A stretch of 64,000 nt of DNA from Diphasiastrum complanatum (GCA_029204225.1 CM055105.1:13471721-13535720); one strand, 5' to 3'; counted from the stretch's first letter, positions 1-12,811 are shown. Made by a program: numbers and translations. Notes: a model not told the origin generated them from the letters alone.

Positions 1-600
1 GAGAAAATTCTTTTAAACAGCTAGAATGTTTTCCTACTTTTTGGTGGTTCAATATCCAATATCAATTATTGTTATGCATGAAAAAGTGACCGTTAGTCGT
101 TGTGCTCAAAAATTGAGCTGGCTACATTGCATCTAGCCATTCAAAGCACATAGTAACATTACAAATATGAGAGAAATTTTGATTGGAGATTGCATTTGTA
201 CATGGTAACACATTAGTATTGAAACTTTTGCTTACTGCTCTTTATATTATCAAATTTTTAAACATGATACATGAAAATTTTGAGCATGAGCTACCTAGGC
301 CCCTCACATGAATATCGTTTTTGTAGGTGCAATATTGATTTTATAGAGGTAACCAACATTGGCGTATCGATAGGCAATGGACATGAACATCGAATGATAT
401 GCAAATGAAAAACATTAAATACAAGGAAAATATTAAGTACAACAAGAATTACCAAGCTGGATTGTCTCACAATTTGGTTGTTGCTCCAAACACCTCAATT
501 AAATCCACCTTTAAGATCTCGCCACTATTCTACACCGTGGGGGGTATTTAAAACCCAGCCCCCCACCTCTTTTAGGTACTTAGGTCGATGGTAGGTCCAT

Positions 601-745
601 TGACCTATTGTAGCTACTCGAGCAGGTTCCACCTACCTACTGCCATAAGTGACTCATCAATTCATCAATACATGAACCCTTGACCTATTGTAGCTACTTG
701 AGTAGGTTTGACCTACCTATTGCCATAAATGACTCATTAGTTCTT
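601..745. repeat. Imperfect tandem duplication, period 80 bp
   Basis: Two diverged copies begin at 601 and 681, each starting tgacctattgtagctact and ending near ctgccataa(g/a)tgactcat. Each carries inverted tandem words of the type aggt..acct. There is no coding potential. Confidence 0.8.
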
Positions 746-1311
746 TATTACTTTGGGTTGTGGGTCACAACCTGAACCTACTTGGCAATGGCTTCTACCT
801 TAAGTATGTCTTAGAATTAGGGTCACGGCCCTACACAGTAGGTGTAGTATGAAGGTCAAATGAATTTGTAGCCATGGTAATTAATGACATGGTATTTATT
901 GTAGGATATATTATACATAAAGTAGACATTATACCTCTGACTTCCTCCCTTAATGACCATGCTATGTTAAAAAACTCTTAGCATGTCTCTAAACTTTTAG
1001 ATTTTTCTCTTGGAAGGGCTTTTGGATATGTGTTAGCTACCTAGTGATTTGTTTGACGGTATTGTAGCTCAATCTCTTCGGTTTGTACCTTTTTTCCTAT
1101 AAAGTGCTGATCATCTCGACTATGCTTAGATCCTTAGGGAGTGGGATGCAGCTTTGATTATCATAGGAATCATCATGTGAGCAATTTGTTGCATCTGCTA
1201 ATTATCAAGTAGGGGTCGTAGCCATATAGCCACACCTAAGTTGCATTGAAATGGCATTTTGGATGGAATGTCGAAGAAAAAACATGTAAGTTTTTTAGTT
1301 TTCAATGAAAC

Positions 1312-1375
1312 TTGAATGTTGGGCACACTTTTATAGGAGGTTGTTGAATGTTGGGCACACTTTTATTGGAGGTTG
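1312..1375. repeat. Tandem duplication, 2 x 32 bp
   Basis: Two head-to-tail copies, 1312-1343 and 1344-1375, differ at one base. Each starts ttgaatgttgggcacac. This is a recent small duplication in non-coding DNA. Confidence 0.9.
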
Positions 1376-4300
1376 TGGAGAGAGTAGGAGGCCAAAATGC
1401 ATCTATGAGCATTCTATGTCAAGGTCGTGATTTATAGAAGGTGATGGTAGCACATAGAAGATGGAAAAAGTGTGTGAAGATTTGCAAGCAAAACGCCTTC
1501 TTGCGACTTTTTTTTACCATTCTTTTCTTGGCTTTTTTTGGAGTCTATAGTATAGAGGGGGCTATTGTCAAAAATGGCTTCTATAAGAGAGAGAGGGGCA
1601 TTTGACAATAGTTGGGTGCGTACATGTAGAGTGTTGGAAATGCAAAGGACACCATAATGATATAGTGTTAATCAGCATTTGAATAATCTTGATGGGGAAC
1701 AATGGCAAATCATGTAACAGATTCATGTATATTGGGAGCTCTCAATGCGTTCTATCATGGCTGTAACGAAGGCAATTTTGTGTTGGCAAAATAAGGGATC
1801 TACAACATTGTTCCTTTTCCCAAGAAGTACTTGATATTCAATGAATTTTTTTGAAGGAATTGTAGTCGTTATAATTGTTTGCTACTTAGGTCTTTTTGGG
1901 AAAATAAGTAGTGTAAAGATTGGTGGTCTGTATATAGGTCAATCTGAAAATGATAAATCATAGAAGTAGCTAACAATATTTTCTCATGGGTTCTATGTTT
2001 GGTTTCACATGACTAGGCTTGTGGGCCTTGTGAGCGATAAGACCCCAATCATGGCAAAGGATGGCCGATAGAGATGGCATGAGTCTCAACAATATATTGC
2101 ACTATAGGATCAAGGTGGCACACTATTTGAGTAGGTAAGGTTATCAAAATGAGTTCTGACACTTAGTGGTCCACAAGAAGGAAATGCAGTGGTGGTAAGG
2201 GGAAAAAGCCATGATAGGAAAAGTAGGAATAGTATTTTGAGATGTGCATTGTGTACCAAGCCCTAGCCAAGGTTGCATTCAATGATTCAAACGTATAATG
2301 TCCACATTTGAAACACGTTTGAAATGTTTAATGAAAACTCCAAACTTTTGAAACAAAACCCTAATTTTATTTTATATATTTTTTTCGGGTTTCAAACAAT
2401 TTTATTGCGAATTTAACTGTTGGAACCTTCAATATAACATAGAGGTAGTCGAATAAGCATGTTAAACAAATAACAGCTCATCTATCCTTAGAAGTGGCTT
2501 AAGAAACCAGTTTTTTCTGCACGCACTGCTTGTAGCACCTAAACCAGGCTTCAAAATTCTTATCCAACCAGTCACTCACGCACAGTAAAAAACCCCCACT
2601 TGCAAGAGATCTTGGCTAGAGATGGAGAGGAGGATGTGCTTTGATCAAACATACGGACATCATCGATTTAATCAGTACATAAATGCCATGTAAATTATAT
2701 AAGCAGATGCCAGATTGTTAATAACTTTCTAAGTGTGCTGTTAGTAATTGCAAAGGCATGACATGGAACCCATAGAGGTGTTGAAAAATGCGGCCTGGTA
2801 CTCATCTACATATATGGTGATCGCTGAGACATAGATCAATCTTGGCAAAAGATGGTACCTTTCCAACTAGGCAAAGAGACGATCCACACAAGGAATCTAT
2901 GTTTGATCACAAACAAGTTTATGTACCTGGTATTCAAAGCACAAGTGCTAAGGATAACCTGAAAGAATTATGCCAATCATGATTCGGTTGTTTTTAACTT
3001 GATTCAGATTGATTCACAATTTGAATCAAGATTCTGAAAAGCATAATATTTTCAGATGTTCTTTCTCAGAACCTTTGAATTGCAATTGAGAATTGGTCCA
3101 GCATCAATAATCAAATACATATGCGGTATCACGGTTTTATAGTATAACTTTAACCTTGACTGCTTGAAGATTTGAATCTTAGATCTTCTAACGTCTGAAT
3201 CTTCTGACAATAGTGGATAAAGTATGCAAGATAAGGGTTTGCTTAGACTTTTTCATTTTTTTTAATCTTTTAGGTACACTGCCCAAATTGAAACAAATAT
3301 GACTTTCATTTTATTACTAGAAGATTCGAATAGCAAGATGTGTTTCCAACTTTATTCCAAGGGCATTATTCTTACTAGGTCTCACAACATAGCTCTTAGA
3401 ACAAGAGTATTGACAGTGTTGTTTTGGACCCTGGGCATTGTGAGACACTGATTTATTTGTTCAAGGTTCTGGATGCCAAATTTGTATTTTTTGGATTGTC
3501 AAATATATAATTTGAATCCCTGGAGCTTCTCTCTGTTGGCATCAAGCATTCTCTTCCACTCCTCAGAAGCCCCCTGCCTTTTGGTCTTTCGTCCTGTGGC
3601 TAGCCTTCTCTCCTGTCACTACGTTCATTACTTTTGTTCCTACCCTTCATTCTCCAGTATCCACTTTTCTCATCTATCTGCCTGCATTCTTGCCAAGTCA
3701 GCCTCCCGGCCCACCTTTCCATTTTACTCAACCTGCAGTTCCATGTTTTTTATCGCCAATACTCTCTCCATTTTGTTAAGGCTTCAATTCGATGTTTGTT
3801 TTTGCTAGTTACCTCAATAAGTAGGCTAACTTTATTGGGATGCTTACAATTTCCTAATCCACAAAGTGATGGCTGTTCTTTATTCACCAAGCCCAATTAG
3901 GCTGCATGCATCAAACAAAAGAGATGGTCCAAGGAAGACATCGGCAGTGTTTGTTCTTTAAAGAAAAGTTAGTGCATGTGTGGATAGAATATTCTTGCAT
4001 ATCTGGAGAACTGTGGCTCTATGGTATGATCCTAAGTCATCTGCTTGTCATTTGCAAGTCTTTAAAAATTATGTGGAAGTTAGAATGCTTAAATGGAAAA
4101 TTTCAATGACCTCTGATCTGTGTGATCTGGGCACAAAGGTTTGAGCTAAAGACAAATTGTGTTCACCTGGTTTTCATTTTAGCACTTGAGTTTGTTGATG
4201 ATAGTAGAGACTGAAAGGTACATCTGATTGCAACATATGACTGTTGAAAGCACCAGGGATTGCTGAATATGGCGAATTTGCATTTTATGGCTTTGAGATC

Positions 4301-4420
4301 ATGGATTAATTGGAACTTTTATCTTTAGAGTGGAAAAATTGACTTCTGTTTATAATAAGTGTGAAATTTGCTACTTCTGAAACTGTGTATGCACTAACAT
4401 GACATCTTTGAATCTCACAG

Positions 4421-4751
4421 CAAGCAATTGAGTCTGGCCTACCAGACAAAGACGTCAAGACCATGTGTCTTAAATATGCGGAGTTGGAAAGGAGTCTTGG
4501 AGAAATTGACCGTGCACGTGCAATCTATGTTCATGCATCACAAATGGCTGATCCTCGATCAGATGCTGAGTTTTGGAGTAAATGGAACGAGTTTGAGGTG
4601 CAGCATGGCAATGAAGATACATTCCGAGAGATGCTACGGATAAAGCGAAGTGTCTCTGCTAGTTACAGTCAGGTATGCACTTATAACCAACAATGCCAGG
4701 GGCTTGTTTCTGTTATGGATATTTATCTCCATCACACCAGGAGGGAAAACA

Positions 4752-4819
<68 letters not shown>

Positions 4820-5451
4820 GCGCGCACATGCACACACACAAAAAAAAAAATTGAAATCATAGAAATCTCTCTCTTTCTCTATTACATTCATCTCTCTTTC
4901 CAAAAAAGGAAGTGCTGTTTATGCTTTAGCATTAACAGGTAGCAGCATGTGAAAATATTCAAATTTGATTTCTTGTTTGGTCTTGACAGATGCATTTTAT
5001 ATTACCCGAGTACCTAATGCAAAGGGATCAGGGGAAAATGTCTCTTGAAGAAACCGTGGATACAATGAAGCGTGCTGGTGTTCCTGAAGATGAAATGGCT
5101 GCATTAGAGCGTCAAATAGCCCCGGCAAGTCATCCTATTGCACCAGGAATGAGATCAGTTGGTTTCGTCAGCGGTGGAATCCAAGCCCAACGAGAAAGTG
5201 GGCAATCCTTTGAGAGCCCGGTGAAACACCTTACAACGAATCCTGATGAGATTGAGCTGGAGGAAGAAAGTGAAGACGAGGAACCCCAGGTGCAACAAAA
5301 AGCTGTCCCTGATGCAGTTTATGGAGATTTGGCAGAAAAAGCTCGTGAGATTGCACAGAGAGATAAACAGAATGCGGAGGATCAATTAGGCCAAGATAAG
5401 GAGGTAGCTCTCGGTGCCTTAGAGAGAATAAAAAGGCAGAGGCGGCAGTAG
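4421..5451 (+). CDS. SYF1: SYF1-like pre-mRNA splicing factor, last two exons
   Basis: This is the C-terminal part of the HAT/TPR-repeat splicing factor SYF1 (XAB2 in animals), a nuclear scaffold of the Prp19/NineTeen spliceosome complex. The visible exons are 4421-4672 (84 codons) and 4990-5451 (153 codons plus stop), joined in phase 0 across a 317-bp intron with gt at 4673 and ag ending at 4989. The first exon holds the conserved HAT-repeat stretch with [40 protein letters not shown] and [12 protein letters not shown]. The second continues HFILPEY and [11 protein letters not shown], then a Glu/Asp-rich linker and the basic end [11 protein letters not shown]. The 84 + 153 residues are about a quarter of the usual length of roughly 900. 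Upstream exons were not found within 4.4 kb, so this is either a gene with a very large intron or a 3' fragment. The reading frame is intact and conserved, which favours a live gene. Confidence 0.88.
4751..4850. repeat. Compound (CT)n(CA)n(CG)n microsatellite
   Basis: A CT run passes into about 25 CA units, a short cgcgcg stretch and an A10 run, all inside the SYF1 intron. The purine/pyrimidine alternation in CA/CG tracts can form Z-DNA. The open frames reading through it are artefacts of low complexity. Confidence 0.97.
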
Positions 5452-7399
5452 GAGGTTGAGGTATAATTGGATGAATGAAAAGCTTTGCTTCATTCCTCTT
5501 TCTGAAAAAAAAAGCCTGAAATTATATTTGTGACGGGCTGTTAATGATCTGAGCATTGAATGAACGTGCCTTTTAAGGTGGCGCAAAGCCTCGCTAGTCA
5601 TTGAAAAGTAACCATGTTCATGTTTATTTTCATGGAAACGAATAGGGCTTGCACTGAAATTATTGTGCTCATTGATGTAGCAGATCAGTTGACTCTGGAA
5701 TCATGGAGTGTCAGCATAACATTTCTACCATGATGATCATTTTGTGCCAGGTTCAACTTGTCAAATGGACATGTTGCTCTTTATGAATTTTTCATTGATG
5801 CCAGTGTGGGGTGAAACTCAAGGAACCTTACCAAATTCAAGGAATCTGCCTGCTACCAAGCTTTGGCAAAGCAGAAAAAAAATATTGCTTCAAGTGGATA
5901 GTTGGACAGACTGTATACGACAATCTTCCATGAAGGCCCTCAGGGTAGGAGCTTCCTAACAGTTTAAATAGCAAGAGACTGGAATCGAGCGACAACATGG
6001 CCATTGAACAGTTAGTCCTTCACCTCATACAAATCAAGTTAGCAGTAATGTGTTCGTGAACCATATTAACTTGTATTTGGAAATCCTTCACAGTATCAGG
6101 ATAAAGATACAATTTTATGTAGATGCAAATATTGTCGCTTATATGTTGTGTGGCTGCAATCTAACGTTGGAGTAAAATGCTGGATCAGCTGGACTGTTTG
6201 AGAATTTCAATATTGCAACAATGTTGCAAAGTTGCTACCTTGTTGGACTTCCCAGCAAGTCAAGGTGCTCCAAGTTTTGTCATTAGCATCGCCAAGGCAC
6301 TGGATGCTTTGAAGATGCTGCTTAACAATTGCATTCAAGGCATAACATGTTCTCTGAGCACCTCCAAGTAAATACTGATTTCCATGATCGAGTGTGAAAC
6401 CTCCTCTTATTCAGACCTATCAAGCAAGAAACTGATTTGCATGATCAAGCTTGAAACTTCCTATCTACTGAGACCTATCAAGATAATTATCAATATTGAT
6501 AGTGTTCTAAGCGGACCCAGTTAAGGGCCACATCATTGGCATCAACTATGCCTAAGTGAAACTTGTTTTACGTACTTTGCTCAAAACAGATGCCAATATT
6601 CCTTCACTGGTTGTTTTGTATGAACTGAGCTAGCACCAAAGTATTAACTTTAAAGATAGTCAGGAATCTTTTTTATCTTGAGTTCAAGATGAAGCTTGAA
6701 CCAGGTTGCCCTTGCTGTAGCTGCCAATCAGCCTGTTTGAATAATCTTCCAACTAGCCATTTTTCCAAAATCGTATTTTAACGAAAGTCACAAGGGATCT
6801 GAATTTATCGGTTGCTCGAAAAGAGTTTGACATGTTCCCTTTGGAGATAGTTAATATTGTAAGGAAGCTTTGTCAGCTTGAAACTAGAAACCCCTATTTA
6901 CTACCAATGAAACTCTCTTTTAGTGGCAAACAGCCTTTTAGAGTGTGGCCAACATGGGCATATTGAAATTATAGTTATCAGTACATACTTTTGTTAATGT
7001 TCGCAAAGTTGCAAACGAGTTGTTTGTGTTTGACACGTTTACTAGTGGCTCAATGTAAAAAAGAGTATAAATTTCTAAGTTGATTTGAATGTTAAATGCG
7101 AGTAAAGAAATGAATAAATGCTTGAAAATTTTCAAGTTTGTGTAACCTGGGCTCTGTGCAGTGGTACAGTGTAGCCTGTAGCTTAATGATTAATCACTAA
7201 TGGTTGTGCAGTGGTGAAGTTAATTAATTTTGTGCACTGTAGTATGTATTATGTAGCCTGTAAGCTGTGTTTTTTTCCTACAGGTCCGCATACAAAGCTC
7301 CAAGCAAAAAAAAGGATGGCTTTTAGGTTTGCAAAGAACTCCACTCATGCAGAGTTGGAAACATGTTTGCACAATAGTCACAGCAGATCAGAACTGCTG
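5452..7399. other. SYF1 3' UTR and non-coding DNA
   Basis: The first few hundred bases after the SYF1 stop are presumably its 3' UTR, but I could not pick a convincing poly(A) signal. The rest shows no gene, transposon domain or notable repeat. Short open frames at 5744-5959, 6177-6371 and 7211-7414 have no recognisable similarity. Confidence 0.5.
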
Positions 7400-7748
7400 C
7401 AAAGTGGTAAGTAGGTAAAACTAATTATGAAGAAAATGATGGCATTTGAGTGTAGGAACATCAAAACTGCTTAAGGACTCTGAAGAACTGCCTGGCATGT
7501 ATCACTTTCCTCAGAGAATCCAGCAAGAGTTCATAAATATTAATGCACAACAACCTGTGTATGTAGATGTGTTTACAATGATATACATAGGTGGCTGTGC
7601 AGTGATATGTATTTATGAACTCTTGCTGGCTTATCTGAGGAAAGTGATACATGCCAGGCAGTTCTTCAGAGTTCTTATCCAGTTTTGATGTTCTACACTC
7701 GAATGTCATCATTTTCTTCATGGTTGGTTTGACCTACTTACCACTTTG
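7400..7748. repeat. Long near-perfect inverted repeat (hairpin)
   Basis: The left arm from 7400 (caaagtggtaagtaggt) to about 7570 is matched by the reverse complement of about 7578-7748 with few mismatches and small indels, leaving a loop of under ten bases near 7574. The arms share, for example, gaagaactgcctggcatg and ccagcaagagttcataaata. Both strands show mirrored open frames (7446-7688 + and 7461-7721 -) that are consequences of the palindrome, not genes. A transcript from either strand would fold into a stem of about 165-170 bp. It could be a foldback/MITE-type element or an inverted duplication; I could not define a target-site duplication. Confidence 0.92.
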
Positions 7749-9235
7749 TATCTCATTGTTGCTTAGCATGACTTATTATGGTATGTAACAAAAGTCAGCC
7801 ATTATATACACAAAGTTTCTTTTATCTGCATAGAAGTAGTATGCATGATGCAACTCTTCATGGCATTCTCAAAGCGTGGCTAGTGATTGGGGTCTTGATT
7901 TTGTGCACAAGGGCACAGCACGCAGGGAGGCAATGTTCACAATGGTAACAAGGGCTTTTAAAGTCGATATACACATCATTTACAAGGCCTTTATCAAGCT
8001 GATATACATTCATACCAGGTATGGATGGAGCAAAGCTCTCGAAATATCCTTCATTACTACCACAGCAGGGATTTGAGCCTAAGTCAAGGGCTGCTAAAGC
8101 TGATATATGGCTTTATTAAGCCAAAATACATGCATAGTACCTATCAAGATAGGAGCAAAGCTCACAAAACATTCACCACAGTTGGGATTTCAGCTTATGT
8201 TTTTGTTGCTATAGAGTACAGTCTTATCCAACTCGGTTATTTTCAGAGATCCATCTTGGTTTTCAGCTAGAGATATAGAGCTCAATTCCTCTTTTGTGCA
8301 TGGCAAGGAGCAAGAACAATAATATACCTCTTCACAAGTCTATAAAGTGCACATTCAAGCATCATGACATGTAAAAAGAAACAAGCATAAGCTTACACCA
8401 CTCTTTGATATTATTTCTTATGTTTTTACATTGCACTCGTATCATTATGTACGATATTTGCAACTATAATTGTCTTCATAGAAGTATAGCTGTCAGTTCA
8501 ATAGGCTCTAGATGTTACTTGGTTGGGTTTTACATGGAACTCAAAATTAGGTTGATCCAATTAAGTTATGGCGAGGGACATTTATCATTTTTTTGTGCAC
8601 CCTAACAATGATTATGTCTCACATATACAAAACATTCTAGAAATATACCCTCGAATATTGAATCAAAGGAACATCAGTAACTCAATTTGTTTTTGAAAGC
8701 TACAGATAATCGTCTCGACAGATTTGAAAAGAAATAAGAGTACATAAAGCATTTGAGAGCAATTTCAACTCTTCTTGAATGTTAACACAAACAATATTAG
8801 ACAAGTTTTCCTTGCTCCCCTTGAAAGCTTTACACTTATTGCTCTTTGCAACAAAGAGGCAGTGAGACTCATTCTCCTAAGTACCCCTTACTCTCATGCT
8901 CTTAATTGCAACACTAATATTATATCTCTCATGATCCACATATTCTTCTTACAAGTAAATATTGAATAATACAATGTTCTACAAGGCCAATGACCAATTC
9001 TTGTAGTAAAAAATTCAGCATTAATTTGGTACACAAAAGCAAAAAATACCAAAAAATCAATTGATAAGGTTGTCTAGGTAGTAAATGTGTGACGACGAGT
9101 AGGTTAGGACTTTATTTTATTTGCTTGATAAAAATATATTGCACCCAATGAGGACATACAATAGAAATGAATGTGTGACCATTAGAACTTTGAGTTATGT
9201 ACACCATGACTAAGTTGGATAAGATTGTCCATCAG
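7749..9235. other. Non-coding DNA with one imperfect repeat
   Basis: Nothing coding is recognisable. An imperfect duplication of about 85 bp occurs at 7986-8074 and 8109-8190; both copies contain ggagcaaagctc and end near caccaca/acagcagggattt. Confidence 0.6.
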
Positions 9236-10373
9236 GTCAATCTACGATCTGAAACAGGTCGCAAGAGCATGGTTCGATAGAATCAACTCTTATCTCATTC
9301 AATTAGGATTTGCAAACAATTCAGCTGACTATAATGTTTATTCAAAGCATATAGGCACCAATTCAATTCACATAGCTCTTTACGTAGATGATGCATTTAT
9401 TTTGTCTAATGACACTTCTCTTCTGCACACTAGTAAGCGTGATCTGGCAAAGGAATTTGACATGACTGATTTAGGAGCTGTTCATTCTTTGCTAGGAATT
9501 CACATTACTAGAGATAGACTTCAGAAGAAGATCTATCTTAGCCAGCATGCATATCTAAAAGGCATTTTAGAAAAGTTTCATATGTCTGATTGCAAACCAA
9601 TTGATACCCCAATGGATCCAAGTATAGTATTGACTAAACCTTCTTGTGCTGAGACTGATAGTGAAGTACTCGACTTAGCTAAGTACTCTTATCATTCACT
9701 AATCGGATCTTTAATGTATGCAATGATGTGTACTAGACCAGATTTAGCATACACTGTCAACACGTTAAGTCAATTCATGTCTAATCCTAGGATCTCTCAT
9801 TGGAAAGCATTAAAGAGAGTGATGAGATATATTCAGGGAAGTTTAGACCACATTTTATGTTATGATGGAAATGCTATTGACCCACTCGTCCTACAAGGCT
9901 ACTCCGACTCAGATTAGGGAGGAACAGGCTCTATCGGAAAATCTACCTCCGGGTTCTGTTTCTATATGGCAGTGGGACCGATTTCGTGGAACTCAAGAAA
10001 GCAGAAATCAGTTACGCTTTCTTCGACAGAGGCAAAGTACATCGCAGCATGTCAAGCTTCAAAAGAATCTGTATGGATCAGGTTATTACTTCACGACTTA
10101 CATCACACTCAGTTTAATGTTACCACCATTATGTGTGACAACTTGAGCTGTATTTTACTGTCACTGAATCCCAGATTTCATGGCAAGTCCAAGCACATAG
10201 AAATCTAGTATCATTTCATTCGGAAAAAAGTTTTCTTAGGACAAGTGATCCTTCAATACTGCTCCACAACAGAAATGGTCGCAGACATCTTCACCAAGGT
10301 GCTTCCCAGGATGAAGCACCAGAAGTTCTTCAACATGCTAAACTTGACGAAGATACCAAGACACCAACCGTGA
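9236..10373 (+). pseudogene. Copia pol 3' part (RT C-terminus, RNase H)
   Basis: This is the C-terminal pol of a Ty1/Copia retrotransposon. One frame runs from YDLKQVARAWFDRINSYL at the left break to the natural stop at 10371-10373. It contains the RT catalytic motif ALYVDDAFIL, the DLGAVHSLLGI segment, the SLIGSLMYAMMCTRPDLAY junction and RNase H motifs (YSDSD, SSTEAKYIA, KSKHIEI, MVADIFTKVL). Only two in-frame stops interrupt about 379 codons: TAG at 9915-9917, where the family has Trp after YSDSD, and TAG at 10206-10208, where Gln is usual after HIEI. The 5' part of the element (gag, protease, integrase, RT N-terminus) is missing. A polypurine tract and LTR follow at once. Confidence 0.95.
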
Positions 10374-10375
10374 CC

Positions 10376-11575
10376 TTAAGGGGGACTGTTGGAAATTAAG
10401 CCCACAATTGCCTCCTTGGTGAATGACTAATTTCTATTTCATGATTCTTCCTGCATGTTTATTGATCATTGATCTAGGGTTTGGTGAAACCAACTTTGGT
10501 TCTACGTCTGCTCATCTGATACCTGCAAGAATCACAAACTTAGACAACCAATTTGTTTGAAGAACGTCTACAATGGGCTTTCGGCTGATCTCCAACAAAG
10601 GGTAACCAATCCTGTCATAATTTCAAGTTCAGATGTTAAGTTCAATAATTTGAAGTCCTTGAAGACTTGGCCATCTTCAAGGACTTTCACAAAATTAGCA
10701 TTTAGAACAAGTCTGCAGAAATACGTTACTTTTGTGACAGTTTGCAAAAATACTCTAAGTGTCGCGACAGTCTACAGAAATGAACTATGTTTTCAACAGC
10801 TTCGGCTTTTTCGCATTCCCCCGAAATGCGACACTTGCATAGTTCAAAAGTTTAAACTTGTGCAGTTCAAAAGTTTAACTGTTTTTAACAACTTCGGCTT
10901 TTGTCGCATTTTTCCGAAAAATGCAAAGAGAGAGAAAATTTCCAAAGGTCATCTATTTTCATAAGTTAAACTGCTTCAAGGGCACCTTCGGCTTTTTCGC
11001 TAAATCCCGAAGAGAGAGAAAAATGTCGAAGGTCATCTATTTTGAACGAGGAACGTTCCCAGTCACTTCCCGAAATTTGCGAAGTGAGAGAAAACCACTT
11101 CACGTAAAATGAGAAGTGAGAGAATTTGCGACGTCCTCGTCCACGTCAACGATGCTAAATTATTGATCGTATATATACTATGTATAGTTGTCACAAAAGC
11201 CATATATTTCCAAGTACAACGGCTCTCCTAATTAGGTGACAAGCATTCAATGTAATTAATACACGGATGAAATCTATAAATAGATCGTCCAAGCACAGAT
11301 TAGTGGTTGCTCCGTCCATGAGACACATTATTTGAGCATCTCAATTATGCCGTCATTTTGGTTGTAATTGCTATTTGTATTGTAATATAGCAGCAACTTG
11401 CTTTTATCTGTGTACAACGTAGATGAATGCATGTTGTGATTGAATGCACTTTCATTGCTGTTTGATCGCGCTTGTTTACTCACTCTGATCAGAACACGGA
11501 TGTCTACGACTCATCAGTTTTTGATCAGACGATGGCTGTCTTTGACGCCCGAGGAACTCGCGTTATCATATTGCT
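10376..11575 (+). mobile_element. Copia polypurine tract and 3' LTR
   Basis: The polypurine tract cttaagggggac (10376-10386) is followed by tgttggaaattaag, a typical LTR start, at 10387. The LTR carries a TATA-like box (tataaata, 11275-11284) and a transcribed-looking tail. The 3' limit is uncertain; I place it near 11575 because repeat-like text fades there. The first 325 bp or so are matched in inverted orientation at 58240-58565, which confirms that this is a dispersed LTR family. Confidence 0.8.
10798..11100 (+). repeat. Hairpin-bearing subrepeats in the LTR U3
   Basis: Four diverged copies of a cttcggcttttt / cccgaa module occur at about 10798, 10891, 10985 and 11065. Each can fold, for example tcgcatt pairing with aaatgcga around a C-rich loop. 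Three are followed by gagagaaaa, and two of these then by ggtcatctattt. Repeated modules upstream of an LTR TATA box are commonly enhancer or binding sites; that role is inferred. Confidence 0.7.
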
Positions 11576-12811
11576 CTTCCATTTATTTCAGAACTATACT
11601 CCATGTTATATCTGATTTCAGTAGTACCACATACAAACCATCTCTAATCTCTTCGGTGGACTGTACTCTTGTTTCAGATTATGAATTAATTTTTAAGATC
11701 CCGTTGGGCAATTAGAACACTTGAAGCTGTGATTACATTTAGCATAAGTGGTCTATTAGACTGTTTTTGCATTTAGCAGCTGATTAGAACGGGAGAGCTG
11801 TTCCGCAATATTTTTGCTCTCTTCTCTGTTCGCGTTCTTCTATCTCCCTTGCCCCATCACCATGTAGCCTGAAGATTAAATCAAGCATTTTTGTACTAAA
11901 GTAGATGAAGGGAAGGGCAAGGGAGTTATAACAAAGGTGTTCATTAATGTTTGCATTGCTCAATAGAGATTTAATGAGGTGGGGGGCATGATGATGTATC
12001 AAGGCCTCCTGTCTATTGAGAGATGGATGAATTGTGATAGAGGAGAAGAGGAAAAGTTACAAAATTCCTTTCTTGGTTAGGGAGGATGTAATGATGGTTC
12101 TACAGAAGTATATATTGTCGTCCATAGGGAGGAAGAAGCATATTCCTCAAACTTTTGGACTAAAGGCAATAAATAAGGTGGAGGCAACATTCTTGAGGAT
12201 GGGGAAGCATTTCAACTTGAAGGTCCTATAGTAGAGTGACAAGCTAAAGAAATTGTTGCATGGAGCATTAAGGAGGGGGTAAGATGTTAAGTAGACCACA
12301 AATTCCAAAAGGATTTTTTCCACCGTTGGTCTAGGGAGGAAAGATAGCTTGCAAAAAAAAGGAAAAGGAGATTATTAGAGGGGTCTTGAATGATGTCACA
12401 TGTTTAATAGAGGAAACACAAATATTTTGTCGGAACAAGCTTACACATGAGTTGTCTAAAACATTCAATAAAGAAAGGCACAAAGCTTTTGGACCAAAGA
12501 CATCCTAAAGAAATTATACATGGAAGACAAAAAGTATATGCTTAACAACAATGATATGAGCCACGAAACTTATAAATGAAGAGAGATTTCCATTCAATCG
12601 AGCCAACCAATCTAGCATCAAGCTAAAGTGCATCTGTGAGAGTGGAAATTTTTGGGGGAAGGACAAATGTCAAAAGAAGTAAAGTAGGTCCAATTGATGT
12701 GGTCAAAGAATTTGTCCAAGTCAATTATGAATATGGTTACAGGGAGGAGTGTCATAAAGTAACTCAGAAAACAATTTGAAAGTTTAAAATAGCATCAAAA
12801 ATTCATCTATG
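11576..12811. other. No gene recognised
   Basis: There is no supported coding region. The small open frames at 11784-12002 (-) and 12034-12231 (+) match nothing I recognise. The segment beside the LINE fossil may be unrecognisable LINE sequence. Confidence 0.5.

Larger units (their letters stand above)
1..4420. other. No gene recognised; probably SYF1 intron
   Basis: I see no exon, transposon protein or RNA gene in this stretch. It lies directly upstream of an internal SYF1 exon that begins after a good acceptor (cacag at 4416-4420), so if that gene is complete this is intron sequence more than 4.4 kb long. Short open frames around 3473-4109 show no family resemblance and no codon structure I trust. 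Two small tandem duplications are listed separately. If the SYF1 copy is a 3' fragment, this would instead be intergenic. Confidence 0.45.

Noticed and set aside
3473-4109. Three open frames of 67-111 codons upstream of SYF1
   Set aside because: No domain, no start context or splice support, and composition typical of intron.
4463-4942. Open frame through the SYF1 exon and the CT/CA microsatellite
   Set aside because: The frame passes the splice donor at 4673 and continues into simple repeat; only the exon part is coding.
7446-7721. Mirrored open frames on both strands
   Set aside because: They are the same sequence read from two arms of the palindrome and match no family.
12034-12231. Basic 65-codon open frame
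   Set aside because: No similarity recognised; length expected by chance.
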